NCBI RefSeq assembly: GCF_036013915.1
Contig: NZ_CP107900.1
Coordinates: forward strand, 181,316 to 245,315
Length of the DNA: 64,000 nucleotides
Direction: 5' to 3'
Source of the DNA: Streptomyces sp. NBC_00464
GTDB lineage: Bacteria; Actinomycetota; Actinomycetes; Streptomycetales; Streptomycetaceae
Below the pieces are notes generated by a model. It was not told the origin of the DNA, did no database searches, and worked only from the letters and a program-made list of their open reading frames with translations. This document shows positions 52,278-60,748 of the stretch, in pieces (position 1 is the stretch's first letter; each line of letters opens with the position of its first letter). Position numbers and translations under genes: made by a program.

Positions 52278-53735
52278 TTACTGAGTCCGGGAAGACAGGG
52301 ACGGTTCGTGGCCGGCAAGGCCGAAGTGGGTGATGCGTCCGGCACGCAGGCCGCCCGCCTCCAAAGCCCGGGCCTCGCCCGCGTCACGGGCGAAGACCTG
52401 CTGATAGATCAGCTGGGGGGAGAGAGGAAGCAAGTCCGGGCAGGGGCGCACGATTCCGTACAGCCGGTTGAAGGCATGCACCGGAACCCCGTAGGCGAAG
52501 TTCGCCGCGATGCCGCCGCCCTCGGGAATCCGAACCTGAACCCGCTCGCGCTTCCATGCCGCGTCGACAACGGTCCTGAACAGTTCCTCGACCTGCGGGC
52601 GAGACAGCAGCGCCCACCACTCCTCTCCAGTGGTGTGGGCCCGCAGCTCCAGTTCCTGCAGAGCGGCCTGTCGCTGGGCATCGAGCTCCTGCTCATGCAT
52701 GAACTCCTCCAGGACCCGGCGTTCTCGAAGTGCCGCCCGATGCCGGGATTCTTCCTCTTCGTGCCGCGCCCGAAGCCGACTGGCGGATACCTTCTGCTCC
52801 AGCTTCTGCGCGTCCCTCTCCACCTTGGCCTCATGGCGCCTTCGCTGGGCCTTCTGACCAGCGGGGGAAGCCAGCCACGCCCTACGGCGCTCCCTGGACG
52901 CGGTCTCCAGCTCCTGCCTCCGGGCCTCACGCCGGCGCGTGTCCTCCGCCCGCTGCTTCCGCTCCCGTTCGTACGCGCTCTGCGCCTCTACCGACTGGCG
53001 GGAGGCCCACCACAGATCGCGGACAAACCAGCGAGTCTCCTCACCGACGATCCGTGTCACCTCGCGGTGAGGCGGCAGGCTCCGCCAGGGACGCAGCTGA
53101 CCGCGAAGGACCCACCTCACGAACTGGGCCAGCTCCGCCTCCTGGAAGAACCACCCGCTGGAGACGAAGCTGCCGAGACCGTCGTCCACGACCCAGGACT
53201 CATCAACGCCCTCTGGCGCCCGTACACGCACGGACGGCACAGCCCCCAGCCACACCGGCGGGCGCTTGTGAGGGGACACCCAGCACACGCTGACGCCTTC
53301 GGGCGCGTACCGGTCGGTCCGCGCCGTGATGTCCTCCACCGTGATCGGGGAAAGCTGCGCCTCCCACGCCATGCGCTGCTCGCTGTCGGGCGAGGTCGCC
53401 ATCACGTCGGCCCTCCAGGAGCCGTCGGCGGCGGCGACCTCGAGTTCGGCGAACCATCCGGCCGCGCGAATGGCTCCGGCCATCTCCAGCTTGAGCATGT
53501 GGTGTTCCCAGGACTCGTTCGCCAGGGAGCACTCCGGCGGCCGCCCGCCGTCGTGGCAGAAGAACCGCACACGGTTCGGAGAGTGCTTGGCGTGTACGCC
53601 CCACGCGCACTCAGGGCAGGTGAGGGCGACACGGGGTGAGACCTTGTAGACCCGGGACCACTCCAGGCCGGCCCCGAGGTCGGGCTGGGTCGCGTCGATA
53701 CGGCCCGCTTCCGGGTGCAGGGCAGTAAAAGGCAT
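52278..53735 (-). CDS. CoiA-like PD-(D/E)XK nuclease protein, paralogue 2
   Basis: The protein has 485 residues. ATG 53735 follows aggagatgcg, as in paralogue 1; the frame upstream to 54080 is antisense to the kinase gene. It shares the whole plan of paralogue 1: LTCPECAWGVHAKHSPNRVR, SWEHHMLKLEMAGAIRAAGW, DGSWRADVMATSPDSEQRMA, WEAQLSPITVEDITARTDRY. A charged coiled coil follows (EDTRRREARRQELETASRER). The two proteins are clearly related but not nearly identical, so the tandem duplication is old. The function is unknown beyond the predicted nuclease core. Confidence 0.78.
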   Translation of the reverse strand: MPFTALHPEAGRIDATQPDLGAGLEWSRVYKVSPRVALTCPECAWGVHAKHSPNRVRFFCHDGGRPPECSLANESWEHHMLKLEMAGAIRAAGWFAELEVAAADGSWRADVMATSPDSEQRMAWEAQLSPITVEDITARTDRYAPEGVSVCWVSPHKRPPVWLGAVPSVRVRAPEGVDESWVVDDGLGSFVSSGWFFQEAELAQFVRWVLRGQLRPWRSLPPHREVTRIVGEETRWFVRDLWWASRQSVEAQSAYERERKQRAEDTRRREARRQELETASRERRRAWLASPAGQKAQRRRHEAKVERDAQKLEQKVSASRLRARHEEEESRHRAALRERRVLEEFMHEQELDAQRQAALQELELRAHTTGEEWWALLSRPQVEELFRTVVDAAWKRERVQVRIPEGGGIAANFAYGVPVHAFNRLYGIVRPCPDLLPLSPQLIYQQVFARDAGEARALEAGGLRAGRITHFGLAGHEPSLSSRTQ

Positions 53736-53778
53736 AAAAGCGCATCTCCTGAATGATCTGTCGCATACGGTGACTAAC

Positions 53779-53813
53779 CTGACAGGACAGGAGATAGCAG
53801 GTAGCACTGACAA
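53779..53813. promoter_or_regulatory. Conserved upstream block of coiA-like gene 2
   Basis: It matches 52212-52246 at 29 of 35 positions. It also lies in the divergent region before the P-loop kinase gene, so a regulator bound here could affect both directions. Confidence 0.6.
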
Positions 53814-53880
53814 TCCCGTTCCGGGCGGTGTGGAACCCCCGTCGGGTGCAGCAGATGTGCCGGCGGCCGCCGGTAGGGTC

Positions 53881-54423
53881 ATGCGGATGATGGTGGGCAC
53901 CACAGAGACTCGGCTCGTTCTCCTGCGCGGGAACAGTGCCTCGGGCAAGTCATCGATCGCGGCCCGCATCCGGGAGCGCTTCGGCCGCGGCCTGGCCCTG
54001 GTCGGCCAGGACAACCTCCGCCGGATCGTCCTGCGCGAACACGACCGCCCCGGCGGCGCGAACATCGGCCTCATCGACACCGTCGCCCGCTACAGCCTCG
54101 ACGCCGGCTACCACGTCGTCCTCGAAGGCATCCTGTACGCCGACCACTACGGACAGATGCTCCAGCAGCTGCGGACCGAACACCGCGGGCACACCCACTG
54201 CTACTACCTGGACGTCCCCTTCCCCGAGACCCTGGCCAGGCACGCGACCAAACCCATCGCGGACGAGGTCGACGAGAACCAGCTGCGTGAGTGGTACCGG
54301 CCGCTTGATCTCCTGCCCGGCAGCATCGAGACCGTCATCGACGCCGACAGCATCCTGACGGACACCGTCGACCGCATCATGCACGACACCGACCTCGCAC
54401 GGCTCCCCGCACGGGACCACTGA
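53881..54423 (+). CDS. P-loop kinase / phosphotransferase-like ATPase
   Basis: The protein has 180 residues from ATG 53881 (ATG 53887 is close behind); the longer frame from 53770 runs through the regulatory block and has no start signal. Walker A is LLRGNSASGKSSIAARI (about 12-28). VGQDNLRRIVLREHD and YHVVLEGILYADHYGQML follow, then a helical lid (TLARHATKPIADEVDENQLR). This is the layout of AAA_33 / chloramphenicol-phosphotransferase-like kinases, related to zeta toxins and polynucleotide kinases. The substrate is unknown. Confidence 0.8.
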   Translation: MRMMVGTTETRLVLLRGNSASGKSSIAARIRERFGRGLALVGQDNLRRIVLREHDRPGGANIGLIDTVARYSLDAGYHVVLEGILYADHYGQMLQQLRTEHRGHTHCYYLDVPFPETLARHATKPIADEVDENQLREWYRPLDLLPGSIETVIDADSILTDTVDRIMHDTDLARLPARDH

Positions 54424-54474
54424 CCAGCGCCGGGCAACGAGTACGGACGCGTGTGTCCCGACATGACAAGGAAA

Positions 54475-54490
54475 TCGAACATACGCTCTA
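54475..54490 (+). promoter_or_regulatory. SOS-box-like sequence
   Basis: tcgaacatacgctcta resembles the Gram-positive LexA site TCGAAC-N4-GTTCGA. The left half is exact and the right half matches at 4 of 6. It is placed 9 bases before the start of a two-gene operon whose second gene encodes a LexA-type DNA-binding domain. Confidence 0.4.
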
Positions 54491-54498
54491 ATGCCGGG

Positions 54499-54741
54499 AT
54501 GGATGCCCCCACCTTCCCCGCCGACCTGGTCCAGGCCCAGCGCGACCTCAACGCCACGTACGACGCCCTCGCAGCCCCCCGCCAGCACGGCAACACCGCA
54601 CTGCGCCGCCGCCTGCTCCTCCTGTCCGCCCGCATCTGGTGGCACCCCTTCTGGAACACCCGCCCGCCCGGCAGGCCGGCGGACCGGACCGAACTACGCC
54701 GCCAGGCCCGCGGTGACTGTCACGTAGCGAGGGCGGCATGA
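54499..54741 (+). CDS. Small hypothetical protein
   Basis: The protein has 80 residues from ATG 54499. It is basic and helical (LVQAQRDLNATYDALAAPRQ, TALRRRLLLLSARIWWHPFW). The stop overlaps the start of the LexA-like gene (atga), so the two form a coupled pair. No family was recognised. Confidence 0.6.
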   Translation: MDAPTFPADLVQAQRDLNATYDALAAPRQHGNTALRRRLLLLSARIWWHPFWNTRPPGRPADRTELRRQARGDCHVARAA

Positions 54742-54956
54742 GTATCGACGCCCCGACCGATCGGCAGGTCCAGATTCTGCGGGTGATCAGAAACTGGATC
54801 GCGGATCACGGCGAAGGGCCCTCGATCCGCCAGATCGGAGAACGGGTCGGCCTGTCCAGCACCAGCTCGGTCGCCTACCAACTCGGTCGCCTGGAAGGCC
54901 TGGGACTGATCAGCCGCACTGGGCGCCGTTGGCGCTCCTGCCACCTCGGCACCTGA
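54738..54956 (+). CDS. LexA N-terminal-type winged-helix protein
   Basis: The protein has 72 residues. It reads RQVQILRVIRNWIADHGEGP, SIRQIGERVGLSSTSSVAYQ and LGRLEGLGLISRT, nearly the consensus of the LexA DNA-binding domain. The Ser-Lys peptidase domain is absent, so it cannot self-cleave. Stand-alone LexA-DBD proteins are common on streptomycete mobile elements and probably act as local repressors. An SOS-like sequence lies 250 bp upstream. Confidence 0.82.
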   Translation: MSIDAPTDRQVQILRVIRNWIADHGEGPSIRQIGERVGLSSTSSVAYQLGRLEGLGLISRTGRRWRSCHLGT

Positions 54957-55174
54957 GTTCTTCGCTCTGCCAGCGGCACGCGGCCTACCGGGCCTTGTTC
55001 CCGGCCCGTCACAGAGCTCCGGACCGGTGACCAGGCCGACGACCTGGCGGCGGTGGCCTGGGGGGCCAGTCCGCTGCGCCTCGGCCTCGGTGGCGGGCTC
55101 GGCGCGGGTCCGCCACAGCATGCCGGGCAGGTCTCGGAGTCGCGCCTTACGGCGGGGCGTCGTACACAGGGAAC

Positions 55175-55375
55175 ATGAGCGAGGAACAGACGTCGTGGCA
55201 CCCGGGCGAGATCGTGCCGGAGAGCGGGATCTACGAGTGCGACTGCGGGGCGGGTCACCACTGGAGCACCGACGTGAAAGGCCACCGGTTCCCGCCCGTT
55301 CCTGCAGGCTGCCCCGGGGCCGCGTGGGCGTTCCGGACGGACGCGCACCCCGACTCTTCGTACCCAGGCACCTGA
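55175..55375 (+). CDS. Small YjzC-like / zinc-ribbon-like protein
   Basis: The protein has 66 residues from ATG 55175, with aggga upstream. The pattern SWHPGEIVPESGIYECDCGA, then GHRFPPVPAGCPG, matches short conserved proteins with GE-x-P-x-SG-x-Y and paired Cys residues. It probably binds a metal ion. The 218 bp before it contain nothing I recognise. Confidence 0.68.
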   Translation: MSEEQTSWHPGEIVPESGIYECDCGAGHHWSTDVKGHRFPPVPAGCPGAAWAFRTDAHPDSSYPGT

Positions 55376-55409
55376 TCAGCCGGAAGGGAGCCCAGGGCGG
55401 TTATGGAGA

Positions 55410-56315
55410 TCAGGCCGGTGGTGTACGTGAGCCGTCCTCGGGAGGCGTGAGGAGCGGGCCGGGGCCGGCGGCCCGGCGGCCTGGGACGGCGGGGGAGAGG
55501 TAGCCGCGGCCCCGGGCCGCTTTTATCCAGTCCTTGATAGTCGGTTCCGGGCGGTTGAACAGGTCAGCCAGGCGGCGATGGAGGCCAGGACCGTTGATGG
55601 CTTCACGGAGATAGGCATGGGCCACGGCGCGCAGGAGGCCACCGTCGAGCGGGGGCCGCCCTCGCTGCGCCGGCTGTGCGAGCGCGTTCGCATTCTCCAG
55701 GGCTCGCAGGGACGGTGGTGCGAGGTCTGATCCCGCGGCCCGCGATCTGCCCAAGACCGTGACACCTTCCTCCTTCCACGACTGGTCGGCCAGCTCGGCC
55801 TGGGCCCGGGCGACGATCTGACCCAGTGGGATGCGGCGCAACACGTCACTGGTGATCGGCACGGACACTGCTACCGCCGCATCCTCGTCCGGAGGGCCGA
55901 CGAAGTCTCCCCAGTCGTCCCAGTAACCCCACCCTGGCCGCCAGAGCTCGAGTTCGATTACTCCGAGGCCGGTTCCTTGGTTCGCGAGGATGCCGTGCAC
56001 AGTAACCGGCAGATCAGCTGCCTTGTAGAGAAAGTCCGCGACATAGCCGGGGCCGCGCTCTCGCTCTTTGACGAACAGAGTGAGTTCCGGGCCTGGTACG
56101 GCATCTTCGGGGATCTCCGCCAGGTCGGGGTAGTCATCCCAGGGTTCCATCACGGTGGAAATGAGAGAGCTCTTCCAGAGGTCAAGCTCCTGCGTGCTGC
56201 GCGCACAGTCGTAGGAGTGGTCACGGACACGAGGATGGTCTGGCTTCACGCGGAGTTCGTCTTCGGGAGCATCGGGGTTGGCGTAATCGTCGGCGCTGAA
56301 CACGGGCTCGGGCAT
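55410..56315 (-). CDS. Hypothetical protein with C-terminal HTH-like region
   Basis: The protein has 301 residues. The N-terminal half is acidic (ADDYANPDAPEDELRVKPDH, VMEPWDDYPDLAEIPEDAVP). The middle has beta strands (TGLGVIELELWRPGWGYWDD). The C-terminal 90 residues resemble a helix-turn-helix module frequent in streptomycete proteins (LLRAVAHAYLREAINGPGLH, RRLADLFNRPEPTIKDWIKA, ARGRGYLSPAVPGRRAAGPG). It probably binds DNA through this tail. It is monocistronic as far as can be seen. Confidence 0.7.
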   Translation of the reverse strand: MPEPVFSADDYANPDAPEDELRVKPDHPRVRDHSYDCARSTQELDLWKSSLISTVMEPWDDYPDLAEIPEDAVPGPELTLFVKERERGPGYVADFLYKAADLPVTVHGILANQGTGLGVIELELWRPGWGYWDDWGDFVGPPDEDAAVAVSVPITSDVLRRIPLGQIVARAQAELADQSWKEEGVTVLGRSRAAGSDLAPPSLRALENANALAQPAQRGRPPLDGGLLRAVAHAYLREAINGPGLHRRLADLFNRPEPTIKDWIKAARGRGYLSPAVPGRRAAGPGPLLTPPEDGSRTPPA

Positions 56316-56444
56316 ACGCCCAGGCTAAAGACAACCGGTTCGCGCAGTGGAGGGGAAAAGCGGGTGAGTAGGAGCGCGAGACAAGTCATCCTGACACTGC
56401 CCGCAGGTCTGGGGACCAGTGGCGCCCAGCTGGCGTTGGCACAG

Positions 56445-57368
56445 TCACCCGAGCTCGTTGTTTCCCAGCGCGTGCCGTGCCGCGGTCAGGAACATTCTTC
56501 GGGTCTCGCTCAGCCGAGTGGACTGGCCCGTCATGTACTCGAGGACGGTGATCCGGCCCTCGTTGACGGCGTCGCGCAACAGCACGGCAGCTTCTTCGCG
56601 CGGCAGGTCGGTCCTCTCGAAAAGCTGCACTGCCATCTCGTACACGTGCCGCAGGGCAGCGTAGGCCTCACCGATGGATTCGAACGGGTGGTCACCTCGC
56701 GGTACGTAGTGGCCGAGAGCGCTGATCGTGCCCGGACGGACACCGCGCGGCGTTTCCACAGCTGAATAGGCGTCGCGCATGCCGGCGAGACGTACCTGGA
56801 GGTCGAGCAGCGCGTTGACCGCATCATTAATCGGTGTGTTCAGCAGCTCCCGCCGTGTGACAGCGCTCCTCTCTTCCACCTGCCTGGCATAGAGGGCACG
56901 CCAGGTACGGGCAGCGAAACTGCTGCCCAGCGCGGCGTCAGCGATCTCATCGCAACAGATCACCAGCTCCTGCGCGGCCCCCACCAGTTCTGCGTCGCCC
57001 TCCAGCTCCAAGACAGCTAGCGCCCTCTGGAGATCACGACTGGCCGGACGCAGATTGTCCGATGCGCCCGTGCCATCCAGGACCTGGTCCAGAATCCCGA
57101 CCAGCTCCCCGATGGCGAGGAGGAAGACCGAACATGCCTCCCGGCGCACGCCGCGCAGCCACTGGTCGTGAGCCGAGTCCGACTGTGCTCGGACCGTGTC
57201 CAGCGCGGCTTGGTAGGCCGTTTCCGCTTGGCGGAGACCTGCCTCGTGTGTGGCGCTGGCAGTCTGGAGTGCAGCACGAAGCTGCCAGCGGCCGATCAGT
57301 AGCGTGCACGGCACCCCCACGACAGCTACCGAGGTGGTGGCGACCAGCGCGATCCCTTGTAAGTCCAT
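56445..57368 (-). CDS. Membrane-anchored hypothetical protein
   Basis: The protein has 307 residues. A single N-terminal hydrophobic helix (IALVATTSVAVVGVPCTLLI) is followed by an amphipathic, coiled-coil-rich segment (WQLRAALQTASATHEAGLRQ) and a helical cytoplasmic domain (VSRDLQRALAV-type repeats, AAQELVICCDEIADAALGSS). No enzyme motif is visible. Similar anchored helical proteins are found in streptomycete accessory regions without known function. Confidence 0.68.
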   Translation of the reverse strand: MDLQGIALVATTSVAVVGVPCTLLIGRWQLRAALQTASATHEAGLRQAETAYQAALDTVRAQSDSAHDQWLRGVRREACSVFLLAIGELVGILDQVLDGTGASDNLRPASRDLQRALAVLELEGDAELVGAAQELVICCDEIADAALGSSFAARTWRALYARQVEERSAVTRRELLNTPINDAVNALLDLQVRLAGMRDAYSAVETPRGVRPGTISALGHYVPRGDHPFESIGEAYAALRHVYEMAVQLFERTDLPREEAAVLLRDAVNEGRITVLEYMTGQSTRLSETRRMFLTAARHALGNNELG

Positions 57369-57474
57369 CGCAGCTCATCGTGCCAATCCGCAGCAGGTGA
57401 GACAGGGGATTCAGCTCAAGTCACCACCTGCCCAACGCAGGGGAACGCGTCTCTGACAGAGGTCGGTACGCCCT

Positions 57475-57680
57475 CTACGCTGCCGCGTATGGCACGCACA
57501 GCTCGGCAGCAGTCGCGGGCAGCTTCTCCGCGAACGCGCGGGCCTCTTCGACGTTCTGGTGGAACATCATGACCGTACGCAGGTTGTACGCGGCCGCGTG
57601 CTCCAGGAGCGCGGTCTGCAACAGGGCCAGGCGCCGGCCCCGCCGCGTCTCCTCCGACTTCCCGAGGACCGGCGAGGGAG
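57475..57680 (-). pseudogene. Helicase-associated protein fragment
   Basis: The minus-strand frame ends with RRLALLQTALLEHAAAYNLR, TVMMFHQNVEEARAFAEKLP and ATAAELCVPYAAA. This is the segment after the helicase C-terminal domain in the large DEAD/DEAH proteins with Helicase_associated repeats seen in streptomycetes. The rest of that protein is missing, and upstream sequence in the same frame is unrelated. Confidence 0.6.
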
Positions 57681-58114
57681 CTGGCCCGCCCTGGAGTTCC
57701 CGGTAGTCGTGGCCTCGCTCGGGCTCAGCGTCCGTCTCACCGTCGCTGCCGGAGAGCCGGGCTCCCGGGCCGAGACAGTGGATGCGCCTCGTCCCGGCTC
57801 TGCGCGGCTGCCCGGAGTCGGGGACGAGCATCTGGAGGCCGGAGCCGGCCGCGGCCGTGCACGTCGCGTACGAGAAGGACACGCGGCGCGCCCTTCTCAC
57901 CGGCTGGTGCCGAGGCCGGCTCTCTGGCCTGGCCTTGCCGCAGGGCTTGGCCCCGACTACTCCTTCGCTGGTCTTTCGACCAGTTCGACCAGCACCGTGG
58001 CGAGTTGATGCTGGTCGTGGGGGTGAGACTCTGAGGTGAGGCGGAGAGCCGCAGATTTGTCCGTCCCAGGGTATTGAAGCTCTACTAGGCCCAGGCCGGT
58101 TAGGGTGCCTTCTT
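57681..58114. other. Intergenic stretch without recognisable gene
   Basis: All frames are either low-complexity or lack start signals and codon bias. It separates the helicase remnant from the IS5-type element. Confidence 0.4.
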
Positions 58115-58220
58115 CTAGGACTTGTCCGGCCGATCATGGTCTCGGCTACTGAGGCATAGCGGGAGCTGCAGCTCGTCGATGACATGGTCGGCCCTCGGCA
58201 CCGTGTGCCAGGGTGGCGGT

Positions 58221-58802
58221 ATGGATTGGCAGTCTGAGAGCCCGGAACTCTGGGCATTTTTGGAGACCTTGCACCGCGGCGACATCCTGTCCGGCACCGT
58301 CGCGGCGATCGAACGGTTCGGAGTCTTCGTGGCCCTGGACGACGGACCTGCCCATCCCCTCTTCCCCGGTGTCGGGTTCATCGTCATCCCCGAACTGTCC
58401 TGGAGGCGCATCGACGCCCCCACCGATGTCGTTCACGTAGGCCAGCGGGTCTCGTGCGAGTTCCTCCAGTTCGACACCTACAACCTGGAGGCCAGACTGT
58501 CCTTGAAGGCGCTGGAGCCCGACCCCCTGCGGGCTTTCGCCGACCGCACGGTGGGTCAGGAAATCCGCGGAACAGTGGAGAAGACAGTTCCCATCGGCGT
58601 CTTCGTCGAGCTCGGAGACGGGTTCGTCGGGCTGGTCCCCTCCAGAGAGATCGACGGTCGGCCCGCCGTGAGTCCGGTGGAAGACTTGAAGGCCGGAGAG
58701 GAGATCACCGTCATCGTCACGGAAATCGACCTGCCGACCCGTCGAATCTTTCTTTCCAGGCCGAAGAACGCCCAGCGCGAAGGTGTCGTGTCGGCCACGT
58801 GA
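58221..58802 (+). CDS. S1 RNA-binding domain protein (passenger in IS5 element)
   Basis: The protein has 193 residues from ATG 58221. It has two S1/OB-fold units: residues about 20-85 (RGDILSGTVAAIERFGVFVA, HVGQRVSCEFLQFD) and about 110-180 (VGQEIRGTVEKTVPIGVFVE, LKAGEEITVIVTEIDLPTRR, ending IFLSRP). Proteins like this are common on streptomycete chromosomes and bind RNA. It lies between the terminal repeat and the transposase, 31 bp before the latter. Confidence 0.8.
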   Translation: MDWQSESPELWAFLETLHRGDILSGTVAAIERFGVFVALDDGPAHPLFPGVGFIVIPELSWRRIDAPTDVVHVGQRVSCEFLQFDTYNLEARLSLKALEPDPLRAFADRTVGQEIRGTVEKTVPIGVFVELGDGFVGLVPSREIDGRPAVSPVEDLKAGEEITVIVTEIDLPTRRIFLSRPKNAQREGVVSAT

Positions 58803-58833
58803 CGGCCAGCGTGTTCCAGCCGTTGATGTGAGC

Positions 58834-59765
58834 ATGGGGCGGGGTGATCTGAGTGATGCCGAGTGGGAGCGGCTGCGGCCGTTCCTGCCTGTTAGCAACC
58901 GGCGTTGTGGCAGGTGGCGGGATCACCGGCAGGTGATCGACGGGATTCTGCACCGGGTGCGGACCGGCGTTCAGTGGCGTGACCTGCCCGAACGGTTCGG
59001 TCCGTGGAAGACGGTCTATGAACGCCACCGCCTGTGGTCGGCCGACGGGACCTGGGAGCGTCTGCTCCAGCAGGTCCAGGCCACGGCTGACGCTGCAGGC
59101 GAGATCGACTGGGACATCTCGGTCGACTCCACCATCGTCCGCGCGCATCAGCATGCGGCAGGCGCCCGCACCGACCCACCGCCGGCCCCAGGACCAAAGG
59201 GGGCCTCAGGGGTGGAACACCAGACCGAGACGCCGTGGCAGAGCCTTCTCGCCCGCCTGGTGGAGGTGGTGCTGGAGGTGAGGGCCTGGGCCGCTCTCGG
59301 GGCGGGTTCACCAGCAAGCTTCACCTGAGCGCGGACGGCCGCTGCCGCCCTCTGTCCCTGATCGTCACGCCAGGTCAGCGGGCAGACTGCACCCAGTTCA
59401 TCGCGGTGCTGGAGAAGATCCGAGTGCCTAGACCGGGCCTGGGACGGCCACGCAAGAAGCCCGACAGCCTTGCGGCCGACAGGGCCTACAGCAACGGCCT
59501 CATTCGCGAGTACTTGCGACGGCGGGGCATCCGCCACACGATTCCGGAAAAGAGTGACAGCCAGGCGGCCCGCCGGCGCAAAGGCACACGCGGTGGACGG
59601 CCGCCCGGCTTCGATGAGGACCGTTACAAGAAGCGCAACACCGTCGAGCGGGCGATCAATCGCATGAAGCAGTTCCGAGCCGTCGCCACTCGCTACGACA
59701 AGCGCGGTTACGTCTTCCTCGGCACCGCCACCGCGGCGGCCGTCGCGATCTGGCTCCGCACATGA
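58834..59765 (+). CDS. IS5-family (IS427-type) transposase made by -1 frameshifting
   Basis: orfA from ATG 58834 reads MGRGDLSDAEWERLRPFLPV, DGILHRVRTGVQWRDLPERF, EIDWDISVDSTIVRAHQHAA. orfB in the -1 frame reads EGLGRSRGGFTSKLHLSADG, RADCTQFIAVLEKI, RRRGIRHTIPEKSD, RYKKRNTVERAINRMKQFRA. A slippery heptamer A_AAG_GGG in the zero frame at 59196-59202 gives an exact -1 transition (PGPKG then GLRGGTPDRD). The DDE residues (first Asp in VDSTIVRAH, Asp in ADRAYS, Glu in NTVERAI) are all present, so the transposase may be active. Confidence 0.85.
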
Positions 59766-59802
59766 TCGGCCGGACAAGTCCTAGCCGGCGGACTGGAGAC
59801 GG

Positions 59803-60075
59803 ATGATGGAGCAGGACGAGGCCCTACAGCTTGCGGCGGGGGTCCTTGCGCACAGTCAGCGTGATGACGAACCGCCTCTCGCCATCGACGCAAAGCGGGT
59901 CCGTGAGAGCAACGGGTTGCTGATCGTGCCCTACAACTCTGTGCAGTACCTCGCCTCGCGTGATGCGAGAGAGCAGCTGTTGGACTGCTGGCCCATCCTC
60001 GTCGACCTTGCACTTGGAGACGTGCGATTCGGAACCCTGGACGAGCGACATCTGTGGAGGAGTCCGAGCACCTGA
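59803..60075 (+). CDS. Imm35/YrhB-like small protein
   Basis: The protein has 90 residues from ATG 59803. It reads EQDEALQLAAGVLAHSQRDD, RESNGLLIVPYNSVQYLASR and LLDCWPILVDLALGDVRFGT, the pattern of Imm35/YrhB immunity proteins (a GxWxxPY-type strand, then P-I-L-V-D-x-x-x-G). It stands alone between two IS elements, with no matching toxin beside it. Immunity function is inferred from family resemblance. Confidence 0.65.
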   Translation: MMEQDEALQLAAGVLAHSQRDDEPPLAIDAKRVRESNGLLIVPYNSVQYLASRDAREQLLDCWPILVDLALGDVRFGTLDERHLWRSPST

Positions 60076-60153
60076 CGAGTCTGCGGCTGTTCGCCACAGC
60101 AGTTACGTGACGCCCTTACAACCGCTAACACAATGAGGTGCTGGGGCCAGTTC

Positions 60154-60684
60154 CTATAGGTTTCCCGGCTCGCCGTTGGCGACGAACCGTGTCAGGACTT
60201 GCTCCAACTGCTCCAGAAACTGCCGCAGGTCATCGGCCACCCGGTCGAGCTCGGGCCCGTCCAGCGATGCCGTTCGCGTCCGATAGACCGCCCCGCCAGG
60301 ACCAGCGACATAGGATAGGCCGCCGCCGTTCGAGCCCATCACCAGCCCGCGGGCCTTCTGGTCCGCGCCGACTTCGACAGCTCCGCACTCCGTGAGCTGC
60401 AGAAGGACATCCCCTGCTGGGACGACGAAGTAGCCGTTGCCGACGTCCGCCCAAGTGACGTCACCGATGGTGTCGTAGAAGGTGACCAGGTCAGCCGGAG
60501 CGAGGCTCTCTTGGGCAAGCATGCGAGCCGTGGCCTGGTCGTCGTGGTCGGCGGGCCGGACCTCGTTGGTGCCCGGGGGAAAGCTGTGCCGGCGCTCGAA
60601 ATCGTCGGTCATTGCCTTCAGTGCCTCTGAGACCCTGCTCATCCACGAAGCCAGCCAAGCAGGCGAAAGCGAACGGTCACTCAT
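60154..60684 (-). CDS. SMI1/KNR4 (SUKH)-like protein
   Basis: The protein has 176 residues from ATG 60684. A helical N-terminus precedes the region SLAPADLVTFYDTIGDVTWA, GNGYFVVPAGDVLLQLTECG, VMGSNGGGLSYVAGPGGAVY, then a terminal helix. The order (a P-x-x-L-x-x-F-Y segment, the Gly-rich GSNGGGLSY loop, then a strand ending VYRT) matches SUKH-type proteins, which serve as immunity factors to contact-dependent toxins. It is here enclosed by the terminal repeats of an IS. No toxin is adjacent. Confidence 0.65.
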   Translation of the reverse strand: MSDRSLSPAWLASWMSRVSEALKAMTDDFERRHSFPPGTNEVRPADHDDQATARMLAQESLAPADLVTFYDTIGDVTWADVGNGYFVVPAGDVLLQLTECGAVEVGADQKARGLVMGSNGGGLSYVAGPGGAVYRTRTASLDGPELDRVADDLRQFLEQLEQVLTRFVANGEPGNL

Positions 60685-60748
60685 GAGAGCGGATCATGAC
60701 ATGCGTCGCGGACATTCACGAGGTGACCAGCAATCTTGCTGTTCGAGG

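Larger units (their letters stand above)
58115..59784 (+). mobile_element. IS5-type element enclosing an S1-domain gene
   Basis: A perfect 24-bp inverted repeat bounds the region (58115-58138 and 59761-59784; inner part ggacttgtccggccgatcat). Both outer ends read ctag, which can be the palindromic YTAR target of IS427-group elements. The right repeat touches the transposase stop codon, as expected. The left repeat, however, is 695 bp from the transposase start, with an S1-domain gene in between. It is either an IS with a passenger gene or the scar of two IS copies. Confidence 0.72.
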
